A DNA stretch of 22,604 nt, from positions 1 through 22,604 of the forward strand of contig JAGYIK010000008.1 of the NCBI GenBank assembly GCA_018402605.1, read 5' to 3'. The notes under the pieces are model-generated. The model was given only the letters and a program-made list of their open reading frames with translations. It ran no database searches and was not told the origin of the DNA. Both the position numbers and the translations under genes were made by a program. Below, piece after piece: positions 6,589-16,046 of the stretch. This DNA comes from Litorivicinus sp. (GTDB lineage Bacteria; Pseudomonadota; Gammaproteobacteria; Pseudomonadales; Litorivicinaceae). Every line of letters starts with the position of its first letter. Within the stretch, counting starts at the first letter, position 1.

Positions 6589-9210
6589 ATGTCTGATTCG
6601 GCACGCGAAATTCTACCGATTAATATCGAAGACGAGTTAAAAACCAGTTACCTCGATTACGCCATGAGCGTCATTGTCGGACGGGCATTGCCCGATGTCC
6701 GTGATGGCCTCAAACCCGTTCACCGGCGCGTGCTTTTTGCGCAAAGCGAATTGAACAACAATTGGAATTCGGCGTACAAAAAGTCGGCTCGAGTCGTCGG
6801 TGATGTGATTGGTAAATACCACCCGCATGGGGACTCTGCGGTTTACGATACGATCGTTCGCTTAGCGCAGCCCTTCTCGATGCGATACCCACTCATTGAC
6901 GGCCAGGGAAACTTCGGTTCCGTCGATGGCGATCGCGCTGCTGCGATGCGTTACACCGAAATCCGTATGGCACGGATTGCCCATGAGTTGCTGGCTGATC
7001 TTGAAAAAGAGACTGTGGATTATGTGCCGAACTATGACGGCACCGAAAAGATTCCGGATGTCTTGCCGACGCGGATCCCCAATCTGCTCGTCAATGGATC
7101 CTCGGGTATCGCGGTTGGTATGGCGACCAATATCCCGCCGCACAATCTGACAGAGGTCATCAATGGTTGTCTGGCTTATCTGGACAACCCTGCCATCTCA
7201 ATACCCGAACTCATGGCATTTATTCCGGCGCCAGATTTTCCAACGGGTGCACTGATCAACGGCCTTGAGGGTGTTCGCGATGCGTATGCGACCGGCCGAG
7301 GTCGAGTCGTGATGCGCTCAAAGTTTCATTTGGAGGGTGAGGATAAGAAATCTATCGTATTCACCGAGATCCCTTATCAGGTGAACAAAGCGAAAGTGAT
7401 CGAGAAGATCGCTGAGCTCGTGAAAGAGAAAAAGTTAGAGGGAATTACCGAACTGCGTGATGAGTCTGATAAAGACGGCATGCGGATTGTGATTGAGTTG
7501 CGACGTGGGGAAACCCCTGAGGTCATCGTCAATAACCTCTTTAGTCAGACGCAGCTGCAATCGAGCTTCGGGATCAACATTGTGGCCTTGGTTGATGGTC
7601 AGCCGAGGACATTGAACCTCAAAGACATGTTGTCGTGCTTTATCCGCCATCGTCGCGAAGTGGTGACGCGGCGTACGATTTTTGAATTACGTAAAGCACG
7701 CGAGCGCGGACATATCCTTGAAGGCCAAGCTGTTGCCTTGGCAAACATCGATCCGGTTATCGAATTGATTAAGCTGTCCAACAATGCACAAGAAGCGAAA
7801 GAGCGCTTGATTGCGGCGTCATGGGCGCCAGGTTCTGTGACAGACATGCTCGAGCGTGCTGGCACAGGTGGCATACGCCCAGATGATTTACCTGCTGGAT
7901 ACGGATTGGTTGATGGTCGTTATCACCTCAGTCCACAGCAAGCGCAGGCCATTCTGGATTTACGCTTACACCGTTTAACTGGGCTTGAGATTGAAAAGCT
8001 TCTGGAAGAGTACGGCACGATCTTGATTGATATCGCGGAGCGCGAAGCGATTTTGGCGGACTCGACCAAGTTGACCGAAGTGATCCGTGAAGAGTTGGAG
8101 GCTGTGCGCACACAATACGGTGATGCGCGGCGCTCTGAGATCATGGAGAGCTACTTGTCCCTTTCAACGGAAGATTTGATTCCGCGCGAAGACATGGTCG
8201 TGACCTTCTCTAAAACCGGTTATGCGAAGACGCAACCGATTGCTGCGTATCAGGCGCAGCGCCGTGGCGGTCGCGGCAAGAGTGCGACCAATCTGAAAGA
8301 TGAGGACGTCGTAGACCTCCTCTTGGTCGCGAATTCACACGACACCTTACTGTTGTTCACGGACAACGGACGGTTGCACTGGTTGAAAGTCTATGAGATT
8401 CCACAAGCCAGCCGTGGCGCCCGCGGAAAGCCGATCGTCAACATGATCGATGCGCTTGAGGACGGAGGGCGCGTGACGGCGGTTCTGCCACTCGGTGAGG
8501 ATGATCACGGTGAGGGGCGCTATGTATTTATGGCGACAGCAAAAGGCACCGTGAAGAAAGTACCGCTTGAGCGATTTGCGAGACCGCGTGCGTCTGGCAT
8601 CCGAGCCATTGAGTTTAACGATGACGATACGTTGATCGGAGCAGCCATTACCGATGGCACTCGCGATATGATTTTGGTCAACTCCAACGGCAAAGTGACT
8701 CGATTCGACGAGACCGAAGTGCGGCCCATGGGTCGCGAGGCGCGCGGTGTTCGCGGGATCCGTTTGCGAGAATCCGAAGAGCGCGTGGTCGCGATGATTG
8801 TTGCCAATGACGAGGCGACATTGCTGCTTGCATGCGAAAAAGGCTTTGGCAAGCGCACACTGGTTAGCGAATTCCCACGCAAAGGCCGTGGCGCGATGGG
8901 TGTGATCGGGATCCAAACCTCGGATCGAAACGGCCCAGTTGTGGGTGCATGCCAAGTAATTGATGGCGATGACCTGCTCTTGATCACGAATGCTGGAACG
9001 ATGGTTCGTACGCCCTGTGAGGATATTTCTGTGCTTGGGCGAAACACGCAAGGTGTGACCTTGATTCGTCTGACAGACGGCGAGTTGCTGGTGCGTGTCG
9101 ATGCGGTATCAGAACCGCCTGCTGCGGAATTGTCTGAGGAAGAGGCAGCCGCCTCAGCAGTGTTCGATGAGACTGCCGTGGAGCCTAACGACGATGACTC
9201 GGCCGATTAA
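6589..9210 (+). CDS. gyrA: DNA gyrase subunit A
   Basis: GyrA (873 residues) is the breakage-reunion subunit of the A2B2 gyrase that introduces negative supercoils. From ATG 6589 (MSDSAREILPINIEDELK) residue numbering matches E. coli: the active-site tyrosine is Tyr122 in AAMRYTEIRM. The quinolone-determining positions are Ser83 and Asp87 in HPHGDSAVYD, the susceptible wild-type state. The GyrA box of the C-terminal wrapping domain is visible as QRRGGRGK, followed by beta-pinwheel repeats and an acidic tail rich in Glu/Asp/Ala (LSEEEAAASAVFDE...DDDSAD). An in-frame ATG at 6541 would add 16 residues not seen in the family. The 3' end overlaps serC by 17 bases. Confidence 0.97.
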   Translation: MSDSAREILPINIEDELKTSYLDYAMSVIVGRALPDVRDGLKPVHRRVLFAQSELNNNWNSAYKKSARVVGDVIGKYHPHGDSAVYDTIVRLAQPFSMRYPLIDGQGNFGSVDGDRAAAMRYTEIRMARIAHELLADLEKETVDYVPNYDGTEKIPDVLPTRIPNLLVNGSSGIAVGMATNIPPHNLTEVINGCLAYLDNPAISIPELMAFIPAPDFPTGALINGLEGVRDAYATGRGRVVMRSKFHLEGEDKKSIVFTEIPYQVNKAKVIEKIAELVKEKKLEGITELRDESDKDGMRIVIELRRGETPEVIVNNLFSQTQLQSSFGINIVALVDGQPRTLNLKDMLSCFIRHRREVVTRRTIFELRKARERGHILEGQAVALANIDPVIELIKLSNNAQEAKERLIAASWAPGSVTDMLERAGTGGIRPDDLPAGYGLVDGRYHLSPQQAQAILDLRLHRLTGLEIEKLLEEYGTILIDIAEREAILADSTKLTEVIREELEAVRTQYGDARRSEIMESYLSLSTEDLIPREDMVVTFSKTGYAKTQPIAAYQAQRRGGRGKSATNLKDEDVVDLLLVANSHDTLLLFTDNGRLHWLKVYEIPQASRGARGKPIVNMIDALEDGGRVTAVLPLGEDDHGEGRYVFMATAKGTVKKVPLERFARPRASGIRAIEFNDDDTLIGAAITDGTRDMILVNSNGKVTRFDETEVRPMGREARGVRGIRLRESEERVVAMIVANDEATLLLACEKGFGKRTLVSEFPRKGRGAMGVIGIQTSDRNGPVVGACQVIDGDDLLLITNAGTMVRTPCEDISVLGRNTQGVTLIRLTDGELLVRVDAVSEPPAAELSEEEAAASAVFDETAVEPNDDDSAD

Positions 9211-10279
9211 CTTCTGCTCCGGCCCGGCTGCCTTGCCGGAGCCGGTGTTGCATCGGATGCAGGCGGAGCTGCTCGATTTCCAGCGCTCTGGCATTTCCGT
9301 GATGGAGCACTCTCATCGTGATCATCGCATTGTTGAGTTGTTTTCCGAGACCGAGATCCGGTTGAAACGGTTGCTCGGTCTGGGTGATGCATACCGGGTC
9401 CTATTTTTGCCCGGTGGTGCCACTTTGCAGTTTTCTCAGGTGCCGATGAATTTGTTGTCGCCTAATCGACCTGCGGCCTATGTCACCAGCGGAACCTGGT
9501 CGGAAAAGGCGATCAAGGCGGCATCACAGTATGGTCCGGTTGTTGAGGCGGCGACGTCCCGTGACAGCAAATTCACAAAGATCCCCGATCGGCAGACCTG
9601 GGTTATTCCTGAAGATGCGCAGTACGTTCATCTGTGCACCAATGAAACGATTCAGGGTGTGGAGTGGTTTGGATCATTGGCTGATGTGGCAGCGCCAGTC
9701 GTTGCGGATATGTCATCGCATATTTTGTCGCGTGCAATGCCCATGCATGAATTTGATTTGGTATACGCGGGTGCGCAAAAGAACCTCGGCACCTCAGGTG
9801 TGACGCTGGTCATCCTAAAGACCGAACTGCTCGAAAGCGCGCAGTCTGATGGTGTTCCCGGATTGCTTCAGTATCGTCAGCAGATTGAAAACGATTCGAT
9901 GGTCAATACACCGCCTGTACTCTCAGTCTGGGTTTTGGCTTTGGTGTTGGATTGGTTGGAGTCGATGGGTGGCGTGCCCTGGGTTGAAGCTCAAAACCGG
10001 GTTAAAGCACAAGCGCTTTATCATGCCATTGATCACAGTGGGCTGTACCGGAATCCGGTGGCGATTGAGAATCGCAGTCTGATGAATGTCCCATTCGTAT
10101 TGCAGGATCCGTCGCTCGATGCGCGGTTCTTGCTGCAGGCGGAGTCTGCGGGCTTGATGAATTTAAAAGGCCATCGGAGTGTCGGTGGCATGCGTGCTTC
10201 GATCTACAATGCAATTTCAGAACAAGATGTCGCGGTATTGATCGATTTCATGCGTGAGTTTGAGAGGACGTCTGGGTGA
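9194..10279 (+). CDS. serC: Phosphoserine aminotransferase
   Basis: SerC (361 residues) is the PLP-dependent class V aminotransferase converting 3-phosphohydroxypyruvate to phosphoserine; it also acts in pyridoxine phosphate synthesis. The start MTRPINFCSGPAALPEPVL is typical. The Schiff-base lysine is Lys196 in YAGAQKNLGTSG, equivalent to Lys198 in E. coli. HRSVGGMRASIYNA near the end is the conserved phosphate-binding stretch. The ATG at 9194 lies inside the gyrA 3' end, with TGGAG at 9179-9183 upstream; an earlier in-frame start at 9095 would be inside gyrA. The stop overlaps the pheA GTG as GTGA. The gyrA-serC-pheA order is that of Pseudomonas. Confidence 0.96.
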   Translation: MTRPINFCSGPAALPEPVLHRMQAELLDFQRSGISVMEHSHRDHRIVELFSETEIRLKRLLGLGDAYRVLFLPGGATLQFSQVPMNLLSPNRPAAYVTSGTWSEKAIKAASQYGPVVEAATSRDSKFTKIPDRQTWVIPEDAQYVHLCTNETIQGVEWFGSLADVAAPVVADMSSHILSRAMPMHEFDLVYAGAQKNLGTSGVTLVILKTELLESAQSDGVPGLLQYRQQIENDSMVNTPPVLSVWVLALVLDWLESMGGVPWVEAQNRVKAQALYHAIDHSGLYRNPVAIENRSLMNVPFVLQDPSLDARFLLQAESAGLMNLKGHRSVGGMRASIYNAISEQDVAVLIDFMREFERTSG

Positions 10280-11385
10280 AGCTCAATCCCGAATTGGTGA
10301 AGATTCGCGAAGAGATCGATGCCATTGATTTGGAAATTCAGCGGCTGATCAATGCGCGAGCCAACTGCGCGCAGCGTGTTGCACTAGTTAAGCAGGCGGA
10401 AATGGCAGCAAGCGGTGAAGTGCCCGTATATTACCGGCCCGAGCGTGAAGCACAAATTTTGGCCAAGGTGATGGAGCGAAACCAAGGACCTTTGCCCGCA
10501 GACGAAGTGGCGCGGATTTTTCGCGAGATCATGTCAGGTTGTTTGGCGCTTGAGCGCCCACTCGCTATTGGTTATTTGGGGCCTGCTGGAACCTTTACCG
10601 AAGCGGCTGCATTGAAACATTTCGGGCACGCGGTTGATACGCGCCCACTGACAACGATTTCCGAGGTCTTCCGCGATGTGGATGCAGGGGATCTCGACTA
10701 TGGTGTTGTCCCGGTTGAGAACTCAACCGAGGGGATGGTGACCCATACATTGGAGTGCTTCTTGGATTCGCCCTTGGTGATTTGCGGTGAAGTCGAAATG
10801 CGTATCCATCAGGCTTTGATGGGTCAAGCAGGCACGCAAATGGCTGATATCGAAGCGATTTACTCGCATCAGCAAAGCCTTGCGCAATGTCGTCTATGGC
10901 TCGATGCCAATCTGCCACGTGCAGAGCGTCACACCGTTTCATCGAATGCAGAGGCCGCGCGACTGGTGGCTGAATCGTCGCCCGACTCCGGTTGGGTTGC
11001 GGTCGCAGGGGAGCGCGCTGCCGAAACCTATGGATTGGAGTTGCTTGCGGGCTCGATCGAAGATCGTCCAGACAACACCACGCGTTTCTTGGTGATTGGG
11101 CGCCAACAAACGGAGCCGTCTGGGTCCGATAAAACATCATTGATCGTGTCGGTGAAGAATGAGCCTGGTGCACTGTATCGCCTGCTGGAGCCATTTCAGC
11201 GGCACGGTATCGATATGACGCGTTTGGAATCTCGCCCCTCGCATGCGGGCGTGTGGACCTATCGCTTTTTCATCGACTTTGTTGGGCATGAGAAAGAGCC
11301 TCATGTGATCGAGTTCCTGGATGCAATTCGAACCCAGGCAGCGGAGCTTAAAATTCTGGGCTCCTACCCCAGAGCGGTTCTATGA
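10276..11385 (+). CDS. pheA: Bifunctional chorismate mutase/prephenate dehydratase (P-protein)
   Basis: This 369-residue protein makes phenylpyruvate from chorismate in two steps. Residues 1-90 are an AroQ-type chorismate mutase (VKIREEIDAIDLEIQRLINA). Residues about 95-275 are prephenate dehydratase, with YLGPAGTFTEAAALKHFG, VVPVENSTEGMV and the TTRFLVIG motif. Residues about 285-360 are an ACT domain with NEPGALYRLLEPF and the ESRPS motif that binds phenylalanine for feedback inhibition. The start is GTG 10276 within a GTGA overlap with serC, and the stop forms ATGA with tyrA. No hisC lies between pheA and tyrA, unlike in P. aeruginosa. Confidence 0.96.
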   Translation: MKLNPELVKIREEIDAIDLEIQRLINARANCAQRVALVKQAEMAASGEVPVYYRPEREAQILAKVMERNQGPLPADEVARIFREIMSGCLALERPLAIGYLGPAGTFTEAAALKHFGHAVDTRPLTTISEVFRDVDAGDLDYGVVPVENSTEGMVTHTLECFLDSPLVICGEVEMRIHQALMGQAGTQMADIEAIYSHQQSLAQCRLWLDANLPRAERHTVSSNAEAARLVAESSPDSGWVAVAGERAAETYGLELLAGSIEDRPDNTTRFLVIGRQQTEPSGSDKTSLIVSVKNEPGALYRLLEPFQRHGIDMTRLESRPSHAGVWTYRFFIDFVGHEKEPHVIEFLDAIRTQAAELKILGSYPRAVL

Positions 11386-12257
11386 CCTGTTTTGCGACCA
11401 TTGGCTTGGGGCTCATCGGTGCGTCCTGTTGTGCGGGCTTGCGTGCACGAACGGATTGGCGGATTCATGGTTTTGCGCGCTCTGAGGCAACCCGACAAGA
11501 AGCCCTGGCCCGGGGGCTAATCGATGCATCTTTTGACACCATTGAAGCAACCGTGCGCGATGCTGATTTGGTCCTGATTGCGGTTCCGATGGGTCAGTTC
11601 GCCACCGTATTTGCAGAGGTCGCGGCAGCGCGTGGCGAGTCTGCTTGGGTGACCGATGCAGGGTCCACCAAAGGAAGTGTGCTTGTCGACATTGCCGCGT
11701 GCTTTGGTGAAGTGCCATCTTGGTTTGTGCCAGGACATCCGATTGCAGGCAGCGAGCGAAGTGGTGTAGAGGCCGCCAATCCTGATTTATACGTTAATCA
11801 TCAAGTGATTTTGACCCCGACGGCGGGTACCGATCCGCTTGCGATTCATGCAGTCACGTCATTTTGCAACAGCTCGGCGCATCGGTGTCGCACATGGATG
11901 CAACGCGGCATGACGAGGTGCTCGCACTTCGACCAGTCATCTACCGCATGTGTTGGCTTTTAACCTGGTGCATGCCCTCTCTGATGACGATGAGCATTTG
12001 GAGATCTTCCGCTATGCCGCTGGCGGATTTCGGGATTTCACGCGGATTGCGGGAAGTGATCCGACCATGTGGCGCGATATCAGCTTAGCCAATCGTCATG
12101 CCTTGATACGAGGGCTTGATCGGTATACGGCACGGCTCGCAGAGATGCGAGATGCGATCGCATCGGGTGATGCCGACTGGCTCATGCGAAGTTTCGAGCA
12201 GCTCGCGCACCCCGTCATTTATTTTCTCGTTATCTGAACAAGGAGTCGCCCCGGTGA
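11382..12257 (+). CDS. tyrA: Prephenate dehydrogenase, interrupted by about three single-base indels
   Basis: TyrA oxidises prephenate to 4-hydroxyphenylpyruvate on the way to tyrosine. The first 160 residues are intact: GLGLIGAS is the NAD(P)-binding motif, DAGSTKG and VPGHPIAGSERSGVEAAN carry the catalytic His region. At about 11865 one G is missing from a TTTTGG run, as restored FWQQLGASVSHMDATRHDEV shows. At about 11933 one base is missing before TSHLPHVLAFNLVHALSDDD, which continues cleanly to RSFEQ. Another slip near 12206 hides the end, ARAPRHLFSRYLNKESPR, with TGA at 12255-12257. Restored length is about 292 residues, normal for TyrA. The stop overlaps the aroA GTG as GTGA. In P. aeruginosa TyrA and AroA are one fused protein; here they look separate. 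Confidence 0.88.
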
Positions 12258-13579
12258 CAGAGATGCATCCATCGGTATTTCAGGTCACCACAGCGGATCA
12301 TGGATTGTCGGGCGAAATTCGAGTGCCTGGTGACAAGTCGATCTCACATCGGTCGATTATGCTCGTGCCTTGGCTGACGGTGTTACCACAGTAGAGGGTT
12401 TTCTTGAGGGTGAGGATGCGATTGCGACAGTGCAGGCGCCGTGACATGGGTGTACGAATCGATGGTCCAGATCATGGTCAAGTGACCGTGCATGGTGTCG
12501 GTCGAGATGGCCTTCGCGCCGAGTGACCGCTCACATGGGTAACTCTGGAACCTCGATGTGACTCTTGGCTGGTATTTAGCTGGTCAGTCTTTTGATGTGG
12601 AGCCCACTGGAGACAGTTCATTATCGCGCAGGCCAAATGCCGCTGGTGACCCTTTGGTCACTTTAGGTGCACGCATCACAACATCAGATGATGGACGCCA
12701 CCGGTGAAAGTAGCAGGCGGTCAGCATTTGTGGTTGTCATAATTGATTTAAAAATCGCCAGTGCGCAGGTGAAGTCCGCCTTATTGCTGGCTGGCCTGTA
12801 TGCGGGATGGTGAAACCAGTGACAGAGCCTGCACTCACGCGAGATCATACGAGCGGATGCTGGCAGGATTTGATATCCGGTAGAGTGACGGCGCCACCTG
12901 TCGCTTACGGGCAGGTGGGGCGGCTGACTGCATGCCACATCGATGTTCCATCCGATAATCTCGTCGGCGGCGTTTTTCTTGGTCGCCGGCTCCTATTGTG
13001 CCGGGCTCTGATTTGACCCTGTTGCATGTGGAGTGAATCCGACCCGCAATTGAAGTGCTTGAAATTCTGAAGCTGATGGGTGCGGATATTGAGCTGAATA
13101 ACGCCTGTGAAGTGGGCGGTGAACCGGTCGCCGATATTCGCGTGCGGTACGCCCCTCTCAGCGCTGAAATTGATGTGCCTGAGCATCTCGTGCTCCCGCG
13201 ATCGATGAGTTCCCTGTCTTGTTCGTGGCCGCATGCCGCGCAGAAGGGGTGACGCGCGTGACCGGTGCCGGAGGAGTTGCGTGTCAAAGAGTCAGATCGG
13301 ATCCAAAGTATGGTGGATGGACTGACCAGTTTCAGGAGCGCGCATCGAGGGCACTCGGGATGGGGCGATCATTACTGGAAGCGGAGCTGATTTCGCTTCC
13401 AAGGTGGTCCTGGTTCATGCATTTGAAGACCATCGGATCGCGATGGCATTAACCGCTGCCGGATTGCGCTCAACTGATACGGTCTCGGTGCATGTAGATT
13501 GCGCGAATGTCGCCACCAGTTTTCCGAACTTTGCTGGACTGGCGCGTGAAGTTGATTTCCGCTGTCGGCGGTGTCTTGA
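12254..13579 (+). pseudogene. aroA: aroA, 3-phosphoshikimate 1-carboxyvinyltransferase, frame broken many times
   Basis: AroA (EPSP synthase) joins PEP to shikimate 3-phosphate. The N-terminus is clear from GTG 12254 (AGGAG at 12241-12245): GEIRVPGDKSISHRSIM. Frame then changes repeatedly, about ten times or more, but the protein can be followed: ALADGVTTVEGFLEGEDA, DMGVRIDGPDHGQVTVHGVG, MGNSGTSM, VKSALLLAGLYA, SVTEPALTRDHT, EVLEILKLMGADIE, EVGGEPVADIRVRY, EELRVKESDRIQSMVDG, EDHRIAMAL and DCANVATSFPNFAGLA. Besides indels, TGA at 12559-12561 stands where the Arg codon of GNSGTSMR is expected. The span is 1326 bases, about 442 codons, the length of an intact enzyme. The end is TGA 13577-13579, overlapping the cmk start. 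Sequencing error is the favoured explanation. Confidence 0.88.
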
Positions 13580-14255
13580 CTGTTCCTGTTATTACCATTG
13601 ATGGGCCCAGTGGCGCTGGCAAGGGGACCTTAGCACGCCGATTGGCTCGAGAGCTTGGCTTATTTGCTTGATAGCGGTGCCATTTACCGTGTGCTGGCGC
13701 TGGCCGCGTTGATCAACAAGTCGCTTTGGATGACTCAGATGCACTCTGTCAGCTTGCTGATTCGTTGGAATTGACCTTTCCATTTGATGCCAATCACACA
13801 CAAATTTTGTCTAGGTGAGACGATATTTCCTCGCGCGGTCATGAACCCAAATGGTCGCAGATGCGGCGAGCCGTCGTGGTGCATGCTGGTGTGCGCCCGC
13901 ACTAATGGCGCCGCACGCAGGCAGGCCAAGGCTCCAGGCCTTGTTGGGGATGGTCGTGACTTGGGGACGATTGTATTTCCCTGATGCAGATATAAAATTT
14001 TTCTTGATGCCAGCGTGGCCGTTCGCGCTGAGCGTCGGTACCAAGAATTGTCTGAGTCTGGTCAAACAGCTGAGCGTTCCGGCTATACTACGCGACCTCG
14101 AAATTCGGGGACGTTCGAGATCGCACGCGAGCGGTCGCACCTTGGTGCCGGCAGCAGATGCGCACGAACTCGATAGTTCAGATAAATCGCCTGCCGAGGT
14201 GTTGGCAGACGCACGAGCCCTCTGTATGACCCGTGGTCTATTGCAGAACACATGA
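13576..14255 (+). pseudogene. cmk: cmk, cytidylate kinase, frame broken many times
   Basis: Cmk phosphorylates CMP and dCMP with ATP. The likely start is TTG 13576, overlapping the aroA stop as TTGA, giving LTVPVITIDGPSGAGKGT with the P-loop at residues 10-18. The frame hits a stop at 13669-13671 after an indel near 13661-13665. Later pieces lie in different frames: LDSGAIYRVLALAALI, DSDALCQLADSLELTF, then LVGDGRDLGTIVFP with the CMP-binding GRD, DASVAVRAERRYQELSESG, and finally LDSSDKSPAEVLADARAL ending at TGA 14253-14255. The span of 680 bases matches a normal Cmk of about 225 residues. cmk directly before rpsA is the usual proteobacterial order. Confidence 0.87.
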
Positions 14256-14257
14256 CC

Positions 14258-14305
14258 GGTTGGGGTTGCGACATCAGCAATATCGCGCGCTCCAACCAAA
14301 CAACC
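14258..14305 (+). repeat. Double inverted repeat in the cmk-rpsA leader
   Basis: Two GGTTG copies (14258-14262 and 14264-14268) face two CAACC copies (14293-14297 and 14301-14305), so the transcript could fold into a stem of two stacked five-pair helices around a 24-base loop. No T-run follows, so it does not look like a terminator. rpsA translation in E. coli is controlled by structured leader RNA bound by S1 itself; whether this element plays that part is inference. It sits just after the damaged cmk sequence, so single bases may be wrong. Confidence 0.4.
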
Positions 14306-14363
14306 AACTCCGCCCGGGCTGATCGGACGGACGGCTGAATGCCGGAAAACATAGGACATTTGA

Positions 14364-16035
14364 ATGAGCGAAACTTTCGCAGAACTCTTTGAACAGAGTC
14401 TTATCGATATCGACATGACTCCTGGCGCCATTGTGGATGCCACCGTCGTTGCCATTGAACCTGACTTCGTCATCGTCAATGCAGGCCTCAAATCTGAAGG
14501 CGCAATTCCAAGATCTCAATTTTTAACCGAAGCTGGCGAAATGACCGTCAATGTCGGAGACACTGTGAAGGTGGCTCTAGATGCGGTTGAAGACGGATTT
14601 GGAGCGACACGCCTGTCACGTGAAAAAGCGAAGAGGGCTGAGGCATGGATTGATCTTGAGAAAGCGCATGAAGAACATGCTGTGGTCATGGGTATCATTA
14701 ACGGCAAGGTGAAAGGCGGCTTTACGGTCGACTTGGAAGGCATCCGTGCATTCTTACCGGGCTCATTGGTTGATGTGCGTCCCGTGCGTGATGTGGCGCA
14801 CCTGGAAGGCAAAGAGCTCGAATTCAAGGTCATCAAACTGGATCAGCGCCGGAACAACGTCGTTGTCTCGCGTCGTGCTGTCCTCGAGCAAGAGAATTCA
14901 GAAGAGCGCGAAGCGCTGCTTGAAAACCTGATCGAAGGTCAGGCTGTCAAAGGTATTGTGAAGAACCTCACCGATTACGGCGCATTTGTCGATTTGGGTG
15001 GTGTTGATGGTCTGCTGCATATCACCGATATGTCATGGAAGCGCATCAAGCATCCGTCGGAAGTCGTGGGTGTTGGTGATGAAGTCGATGTGAAGGTATT
15101 GAAGTTCGATCGTGAGCGGAATCGTGTTTCGCTTGGATTGAAGCAGCTTGGTGAAGATCCATGGGTCGAAATCAAGAATCGTTACCCAGTTAACACGCGC
15201 GTCAATGCACGCATCACCAACCTGACGGATTACGGCTGTTTCGCTGAAATTGAAGAGGGTGTGGAAGGATTGGTTCACGTCTCTGAAATGGATTGGACCA
15301 ACAAGAACGTACACCCATCGAAGATTGTGTCTTTGGGTGATGAGCTTGAAGTCATGGTTCTGATATTGACGAAGAGCGCCGCCGGATATCACTTGGTATA
15401 GCAGTGTAAGGTCAATCCATGGGAAGCATTCTCAGCAACACATGCGAAGGGCGCGAGAAAGTCTCTGACCAACGTCGATCACCGATTTCGGTGTGTTTAT
15501 CGGTTTGGATGGTGGCATTGACGGGATTGATTCACTTGTCAGACCTCTCATGGAGTGGAGCGGGTGAGGTTGCTTCGCAACTTTAAGAAAGGCGAAGATC
15601 TCGAGTCGTCATTTTGGCTGTTGATCCAGAGCGTGAGCGGATCTCGTTGGGTGAAAGTTGTCTGAAGATCCGATGGTGATCTCATCCGGTACCGAGAAGG
15701 GTGCGATCGTCAATGGCACAATTCTCGAAGTTGAGGCAAAACAAGCCACTGTCGATCTCGGTGACGGCGTCACAGCTATTTTGAAAGCGTCTGAGCTCTC
15801 TCGCGATCGCGTTGAAGATGCACGCAACGTTCTCAACGTAGGCGATCAGATTGAAGCGAAGATCATCAATGTGGATAAGAAGACGCGCAATATTTCGTTG
15901 TCTGTCCGCGCGATGGAAGAAGCCGAAGAAAAAGAAGCGATGCGCAATTTGAACGAATCATCAGCGGATGAGGGCGAAGTCGGCCCAACAACCATTGGTG
16001 AGTTGATCAAGGCACAAATGGAAGGCCGCGCATAA
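14364..16035 (+). CDS. rpsA: 30S ribosomal protein S1, frame broken in the middle
   Basis: S1 binds mRNA on the 30S subunit through repeated S1 (OB-fold) domains. From ATG 14364 (MSETFAELFEQSL) about 332 residues are intact, with S1-domain cores such as VKGIVKNLTDYGAFVDLGGV and ITNLTDYGCFAEIEEGVEGL. A G is missing near 15362 and the frame stops at 15399-15401. Between 15362 and 15657 the rest is scattered over frames: NPWEAFSATHAKG, DFGVFIGLDGGID, GLIHLSDLSWSGAGEVA, RNFKKGEDLES, VILAVDPERERISLG. From 15658 the frame is open again (SEDPMV through the last S1 domain to QMEGRA, TAA 16033-16035). Six or more slips lie in about 300 bases. The span equals 557 codons, as in E. coli S1. The weak start-site signal (TAGGACA at 14352) is usual for rpsA. 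Confidence 0.93.
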
Positions 16036-16046
16036 ACCGGCGTCAT

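Noticed and set aside
8347..9051. Long open frame (234 codons) on the minus strand inside gyrA
   Set aside because: It lies fully opposite conserved gyrA coding sequence, its product is low-complexity with no recognisable motif, and it has no ribosome binding site; it is a shadow of gyrA codon usage.
12551..12561. Selenocysteine or stop-codon recoding at the aroA TGA
   Set aside because: EPSP synthase has Arg at this place, no selenocysteine insertion structure is evident, and TGA is used as a normal stop throughout the window.
12254..14255. Genuine decay island or hypermutating element in the aroA-cmk region
   Set aside because: No repeats, transposase or diversity-generating template/variable pair was seen; changes are scattered indels and substitutions with preserved gene length, as expected from consensus error.
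13811..14491. 226-codon open frame on the minus strand over cmk and the rpsA start
   Set aside because: It is antisense to recognisable Cmk and S1 residues and is only prominent because the cmk frame is broken.
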